Source of the DNA: Bradyrhizobium roseum
Lineage (GTDB): Bacteria > Pseudomonadota > Alphaproteobacteria > Rhizobiales > Xanthobacteraceae
Assembly: GCF_030413175.1 (NCBI RefSeq)
Contig: NZ_CP129212.1
Span: 6,176,450 to 6,240,449, forward strand
Reading direction: 5' to 3'
Length of the DNA stretch: 64,000 nucleotides
The notes under the pieces were generated by a model. The model worked only from the letters and a program-made list of their open reading frames with translations, was not told the origin of the DNA and did not search any database. Below, piece after piece: positions 61,042 to 64,000 of this stretch. Each line of letters opens with the position of its first letter. Within the stretch, counting starts at the first letter, position 1. Made by a program: the position numbers and the translations under genes.

Positions 61042-61116
61042 TCAGCGAAGGCCGAAGAAGGACAGCACCGCCAGAACCACGACAACCAGGCCGACAAGAT
61101 AGATAAGACCGTTCAT
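61042..61116 (-). CDS. 24-residue single-pass membrane miniprotein
   Basis: This very short gene encodes a single hydrophobic helix, MNGLIYLVGLVVVVLAVLSF followed by FGLR. The start is unusually well supported: GGAGG stands 9 bases before the ATG, the best ribosome site in this region. The stop is 10 bases before the ATG of the larger membrane protein, so the two are cotranslated. Similar 24-residue proteins occur in other alphaproteobacteria from memory. A role as an assembly or activity partner is inferred. Confidence 0.7.
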   Translation of the reverse strand: MNGLIYLVGLVVVVLAVLSFFGLR

Positions 61117-61229
61117 GATTTTTCCTCCATAGGTCCCGCCGCCATTTCCCAAGCGACAATCTTCACAAATCGGCAAAGTTCCCTGATTGCAGAGGAAAAA
61201 GTTGCAAGCCGGGATCCCTGGTTGTCGTG

Positions 61230-62102
61230 TCAACTTGTTGGCCCCGCATGCTTATTTGCAATAGTCGTGCGATCCTTCGTCCGATAATCTCCGAACGTCG
61301 TGTCGCGCTGGTCGAGTTGCGATTTCACGCTCGATCCGTCACGCCGGAACGTCGACATGTAGTTCCTGCTCGCCTCCGTCGTGAACGCCAGCGCCTGGAT
61401 CTCGGTGCCGGCGCGCATCGCGGCGCGCGCGCCCATGATCTCCATGGCGCGGTGCACCGAGCGCTTGTTGAGCTGCTGCAGCTCCACCGGCACTTTTGCG
61501 GCGCGTTCGGCAAAGTCCAGCGTACGTTCGTCAAGTTCTGCGAGCGGGAACGACCGTGTCGCAAATCCCCATTCGGCAGCCTCGCGGCCGGACATCGCGT
61601 CGCCCGTCAGCATCAGTTCCATCGCGCGGCGCATGCCGACCAACCAGGGGTGATACTGCATGTCGGGCGGGCTCATCAGCCGCACCGGCGGATAGCCGAT
61701 CTGGGCGTCGTCGGCGACGTAGACGATATCGCAGGCGGTCGCGAGTTCGGTGCCGCCGGCGAGACAATAGCCGTGCACCTGTGCCACCACCGGCTTTGCC
61801 AGATCCCAGATCGAGAACCAGCCCTCGACGACGTGACGTGACCACTGACCCGGGCCGGCGGCCGAGTGATACGGCTGGTCAATGCGGTTATCGGCCGACA
61901 GATCGTAACCCGCCGAGAAGCACGGACCGGCGCCGCGAATGACTGTGATCGACACGTCGGGATTGCGATCAGCCGCTTCCAGCACCTCGAACACTTCCGC
62001 GCGCAGGCGATTATTCAGTGCATTGCGCTTCTCCGGCCGGTTCAGCGTGATGCGCCGGACCCGCGGCCGGGGATCATCGACGAGAATATGTTGATACGGC
62101 AT
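61230..62102 (-). CDS. Enoyl-CoA hydratase/isomerase family protein
   Basis: Crotonase-fold enzymes hydrate or isomerise acyl-CoA thioesters. The protein has 290 residues. Family features are VRRITLNRPEKRNALNNRLR, ITVIRGAGPCFSAGYDLSAD (first oxyanion-hole segment), AKPVVAQVHGYCLAGGTELA (second, with GG) and ACDIVYVADDAQIGYPPVRL. The MSGREAAEWGFATRSFPLAE segment is the usual hinge. The active-site Glu is in the GGTELA motif. The C-terminal 35 residues are a charged extension. The substrate is unknown. Confidence 0.92.
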   Translation of the reverse strand: MPYQHILVDDPRPRVRRITLNRPEKRNALNNRLRAEVFEVLEAADRNPDVSITVIRGAGPCFSAGYDLSADNRIDQPYHSAAGPGQWSRHVVEGWFSIWDLAKPVVAQVHGYCLAGGTELATACDIVYVADDAQIGYPPVRLMSPPDMQYHPWLVGMRRAMELMLTGDAMSGREAAEWGFATRSFPLAELDERTLDFAERAAKVPVELQQLNKRSVHRAMEIMGARAAMRAGTEIQALAFTTEASRNYMSTFRRDGSSVKSQLDQRDTTFGDYRTKDRTTIANKHAGPTS

Positions 62103-62266
62103 CGGTCGGCTTCTCCCTGTTCGCGGGGCTGTTGGGCGGCCCTCGTGCTTCGGCGATGGTATCAGAGATGAAGCCGTCCCACAGCAGCCGGGCCAGCTTG
62201 ACTTGAATCAACGACAGGAACGGCCTCTCGGCCTCTGATCCTCACTCCATTGATAGGAGAAGTGCG

Positions 62267-62953
62267 ATGCTTGTCCGCGACGTCATGGTTGCCCCGGTGA
62301 TCACCGTGGGTCCGTCCGCCTCCGTGCAGGAGGTTGCGAAGCTGTTTCTTGAAAAGCAGATCAGTGCGGTTCCCGTGCTGGACCACAATGGCAAGTTGGT
62401 CGGCATCGTCAGCGAGGGCGATCTGCTGCACCGGGCCGAAGCCGGCACGGAGCGGCATCGATCCTGGTGGCTTCGCGCGTTGACCGACAGCGATACGCTG
62501 GCGGCCGAATACGTCAAGTCGCACAGCCGCAAGGTTTCGGACGTCATGACGCGGGAAGTCGTCACCACGTCGCCCCAGACGCCGCTCCACGAAGTCGCGG
62601 CGGTGATGGAGAACAATGCCGTCAAGCGATTGCCGGTTCTGGAGAACGGCCAGCTCGTCGGCGTGGTGAGCAGGGCCAATCTTCTTCAGGCGGTGGCCAG
62701 CGCGCGGCAATTGCTCGACATCGCGCCGACCGACAAGGCGATCCGCGACCGAATCCTGTCCAGCCTGAAGAACGAATCCTGGGGCCACACGGGACTGCTG
62801 AACATCACCGTCGCCAACGGCATCGTCGACATCTGGGGCATGGCGGACTCCGACGCTGAACGACAGGCGATCAGGGTGGTGGCAGAATCTGCCGCCGGTG
62901 TCGGCGCCGTTCACGATCACCTGGTCACGTACCGGGGTGGCGGCTGGCAATGA
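62267..62953 (+). CDS. CBS-domain pair with C-terminal BON domain
   Basis: The protein has 228 residues. Two CBS motifs lie at about 1-60 (VRDVMVAPVITVGPSASVQE; KQISAVPVLDHNGKLVGIVS) and 95-150 (VSDVMTREVVTTSPQTPLHE; NAVKRLPVLENGQLVGVVSR). A BON (OsmY-like) domain lies at about 160-225 (ITVANGIVDIWGMADSDAER). CBS pairs usually bind adenine nucleotides; BON may bind membranes or sugars. The protein is cytoplasmic by sequence and may be a stress or energy sensor. The ATG follows AGGAGAAGTGCG. Confidence 0.92.
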   Translation: MLVRDVMVAPVITVGPSASVQEVAKLFLEKQISAVPVLDHNGKLVGIVSEGDLLHRAEAGTERHRSWWLRALTDSDTLAAEYVKSHSRKVSDVMTREVVTTSPQTPLHEVAAVMENNAVKRLPVLENGQLVGVVSRANLLQAVASARQLLDIAPTDKAIRDRILSSLKNESWGHTGLLNITVANGIVDIWGMADSDAERQAIRVVAESAAGVGAVHDHLVTYRGGGWQ

Positions 62954-62954
62954 G

Positions 62955-62996
62955 GGACTTCCGACCCTCTCCCGCACCGGCGAGAATCGGAAGTCC
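62955..62996. terminator. Stem-loop between convergent CBS-BON and DUF4139 genes
   Basis: The arms GGACTTCCGA (62955-62964) and TCGGAAGTCC (62987-62996) pair perfectly over 10 bases around a 22-base, CT-rich loop. It starts right after the CBS-BON stop codon and ends 18 bases before the DUF4139 stop. No T run follows on either side; it may end both transcripts. Confidence 0.55.
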
Positions 62997-63013
62997 ATCT
63001 ATCCTCGCTGTGC

Positions 63014-64000
63014 TCAGCCCGACGGCGTCATCACCACGCTCTTGTCCTTGGGCCAGCGGATCCGCCAGGCGAAGTTGATGTCCTTTGCCTCGCCGGCCTT
63101 GGCTTCATACGCCCATTCCAGCACGCCGCGCCTGTCGCGGAGGTTGGTCGCTGACGGCGCCGTGGTCGACGGCAGCATCTCGACGACAATGTCCTCGTTC
63201 TCGCTGACCGGCAACTGGTCCTCGATCGCGATCCGGATCGGGAAATCATGACCGTTGCGCACGGTGGTCTTGAACGAACGCTCGTCGGTCTTCGACGTCG
63301 TCACTATCAGGCCGGCCGAGCCCTCGTTGCGCTTCAGCACGCTGCGTTCGATCTTGATTTTTTCGTCGGCGCCGAAGCCGAGCCGCACGGTTTCGTCCTT
63401 GGCCGCAGCCGCCATCTGGCCGCGACCGACGAACACGCCGTCACGATAGATCGCGACCCGTCCCGGCAGCAGCGGCGCGTCCTCGACCTGTTTGAAGCTC
63501 GCTTCGAGGAAGGCCGTTGGGTCGATCACCGGCACGGCGCGAACCGCCAGATCGGGTGCAATATTCGCGCTGGAGACGCGCAATCCCTTGGCGCCTTCGC
63601 CGGCGCCAAGGCTGACGCGGCCGGGAATCCGGAATACCACCTGGAAGCCGCTGACGTCGGCGGCGGCCTGCTGCTCGACCGCCTTCTCCATCGCGGGCTC
63701 TTCGTTCTTTCCTCCTATAGCGCCGCGGAGCAGTCGCTGCGGGGCTGGCGCAGCTGACGGCATTGCCATATCCGACATCGCCCCCGCAGAGATCGGGCGC
63801 GGCGGTTGCGGATATTGAACGACGAGCGACTTCAGGTCGGGCGCGCTGCCGCCCCGCGCGGTGCGCACGGTGGAAACGGCGAGCGCGACATTCGACCAGT
63901 CCTCGCCGGTGTTTTGCGTGATCTCGGCGCGGCGCACCAGTTCGAGCGCGGGCTTGCGGTCTTTCGCGCCGGTGTCGAGGCGGGCGTCGTAGAGCGGCGC
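63014..64000 (-). CDS. DUF4139 (MuiA-like) protein, 5' end outside window
   Basis: The frame is open to the end of the window (base 64000), so the N-terminal part is missing; about 328 residues remain. They match the DUF4139 domain: GFQVVFRIPGRVSLGAGEGA, YRDGVFVGRGQMAAAAKDET, ERSVLKRNEGSAGLIVTTSK (quoted as ERSVLKRNEGS), RSFKTTVRNGHDFPIRI, AIEDQLPVSENEDIVVEM and GVLEWAYEAKAGEAKDINFA with WRIRWPKDK. The family is named mucoidy-inhibitor A-like; its function is unknown. It reads toward the CBS-BON gene. Confidence 0.9.
   Translation of the reverse strand, partial: APLYDARLDTGAKDRKPALELVRRAEITQNTGEDWSNVALAVSTVRTARGGSAPDLKSLVVQYPQPPRPISAGAMSDMAMPSAAPAPQRLLRGAIGGKNEEPAMEKAVEQQAAADVSGFQVVFRIPGRVSLGAGEGAKGLRVSSANIAPDLAVRAVPVIDPTAFLEASFKQVEDAPLLPGRVAIYRDGVFVGRGQMAAAAKDETVRLGFGADEKIKIERSVLKRNEGSAGLIVTTSKTDERSFKTTVRNGHDFPIRIAIEDQLPVSENEDIVVEMLPSTTAPSATNLRDRRGVLEWAYEAKAGEAKDINFAWRIRWPKDKSVVMTPSG

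Overview
The window is one continuous, gene-dense piece of a high-GC alphaproteobacterial chromosome, most likely Bradyrhizobium or a close relative. Evidence for this is the fliG-fliH-fliN-flbD flagellar order, a periplasmic nitrate reductase operon behind a FixK2-type box (TTGC-N6-TCAA), a heme locus with the rhizobial genes hmuR, hmuP, hmuQ and hmuTUV, and several intergenic inverted repeats of the kind scattered through Bradyrhizobium genomes. I see no rRNA, tRNA, CRISPR array, phage or intact insertion sequence. The assignment comes from reading the sequence; no database search was run.

Layout. 1-3.05 kb: flagellar switch genes fliG (5' end cut off), fliH, fliN and the sigma-54 activator flbD. 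3.0-4.6 kb: a small membrane protein and a luciferase-like monooxygenase. 4.7-10.9 kb: napFDAGHBC on the minus strand. 11.2-15.4 kb: a RecD-like helicase, an exported TPR-caspase protein and msrA-msrB. 15.5-21.6 kb: an accessory stretch of very small, mostly exported or membrane proteins (DUF3309, GCG_CRPN-type, BA14K-type and others), plus a DUF4112 protein and an AraC regulator. 21.8-24.6 kb: a NarL-type response regulator and its histidine kinase. 24.7-29.9 kb: a membrane protein, then LysR / SbtA / PII-like SbtB (bicarbonate uptake), a DUF2336 protein and a small Cys-rich exported protein. 30-40 kb: a proline-rich membrane protein, purA, a YbaK-type deacylase, two paralogous EamA transporters flanking an MCE protein, a lactate-dehydrogenase-like flavoenzyme and a DUF1330 protein, then a TctC-type binding protein. 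40-49.8 kb: a chemoreceptor, a D-2-hydroxyacid dehydrogenase, a sugar-type ABC importer without ATPase, a LysR regulator and two alpha/beta hydrolases. 49.9-58.6 kb: the heme-uptake locus. 58.7-64 kb: a phytase-like esterase behind a candidate Pho box, a membrane protein with a 24-residue companion, an enoyl-CoA hydratase, a CBS-BON protein and a DUF4139 protein cut off by the window end.

How the parts work together. The nap operon encodes a complete electron route from quinol (NapC and NapGH) through NapB to NapA, with NapD and NapF as maturation factors. The heme locus forms a full path: HmuR with TonB-ExbBD at the outer membrane, HmuTUV at the inner membrane, HmuQ and HutX for heme handling, and HmuP as a probable co-regulator; a 27-bp palindrome lies in the hmuR/hmuP divergent region. 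SbtA with a PII-like partner and a divergent LysR gene looks like a bicarbonate-uptake module.

The most novel signal is a palindrome, TGACAGG-N5-CCTGACG (core CAGG-N5-CCTG), found four times between 19.29 and 24.67 kb and only in intergenic DNA. It lies upstream of three small-protein genes and of the histidine kinase itself. I infer a small autoregulated stress regulon controlled by the linked two-component system.
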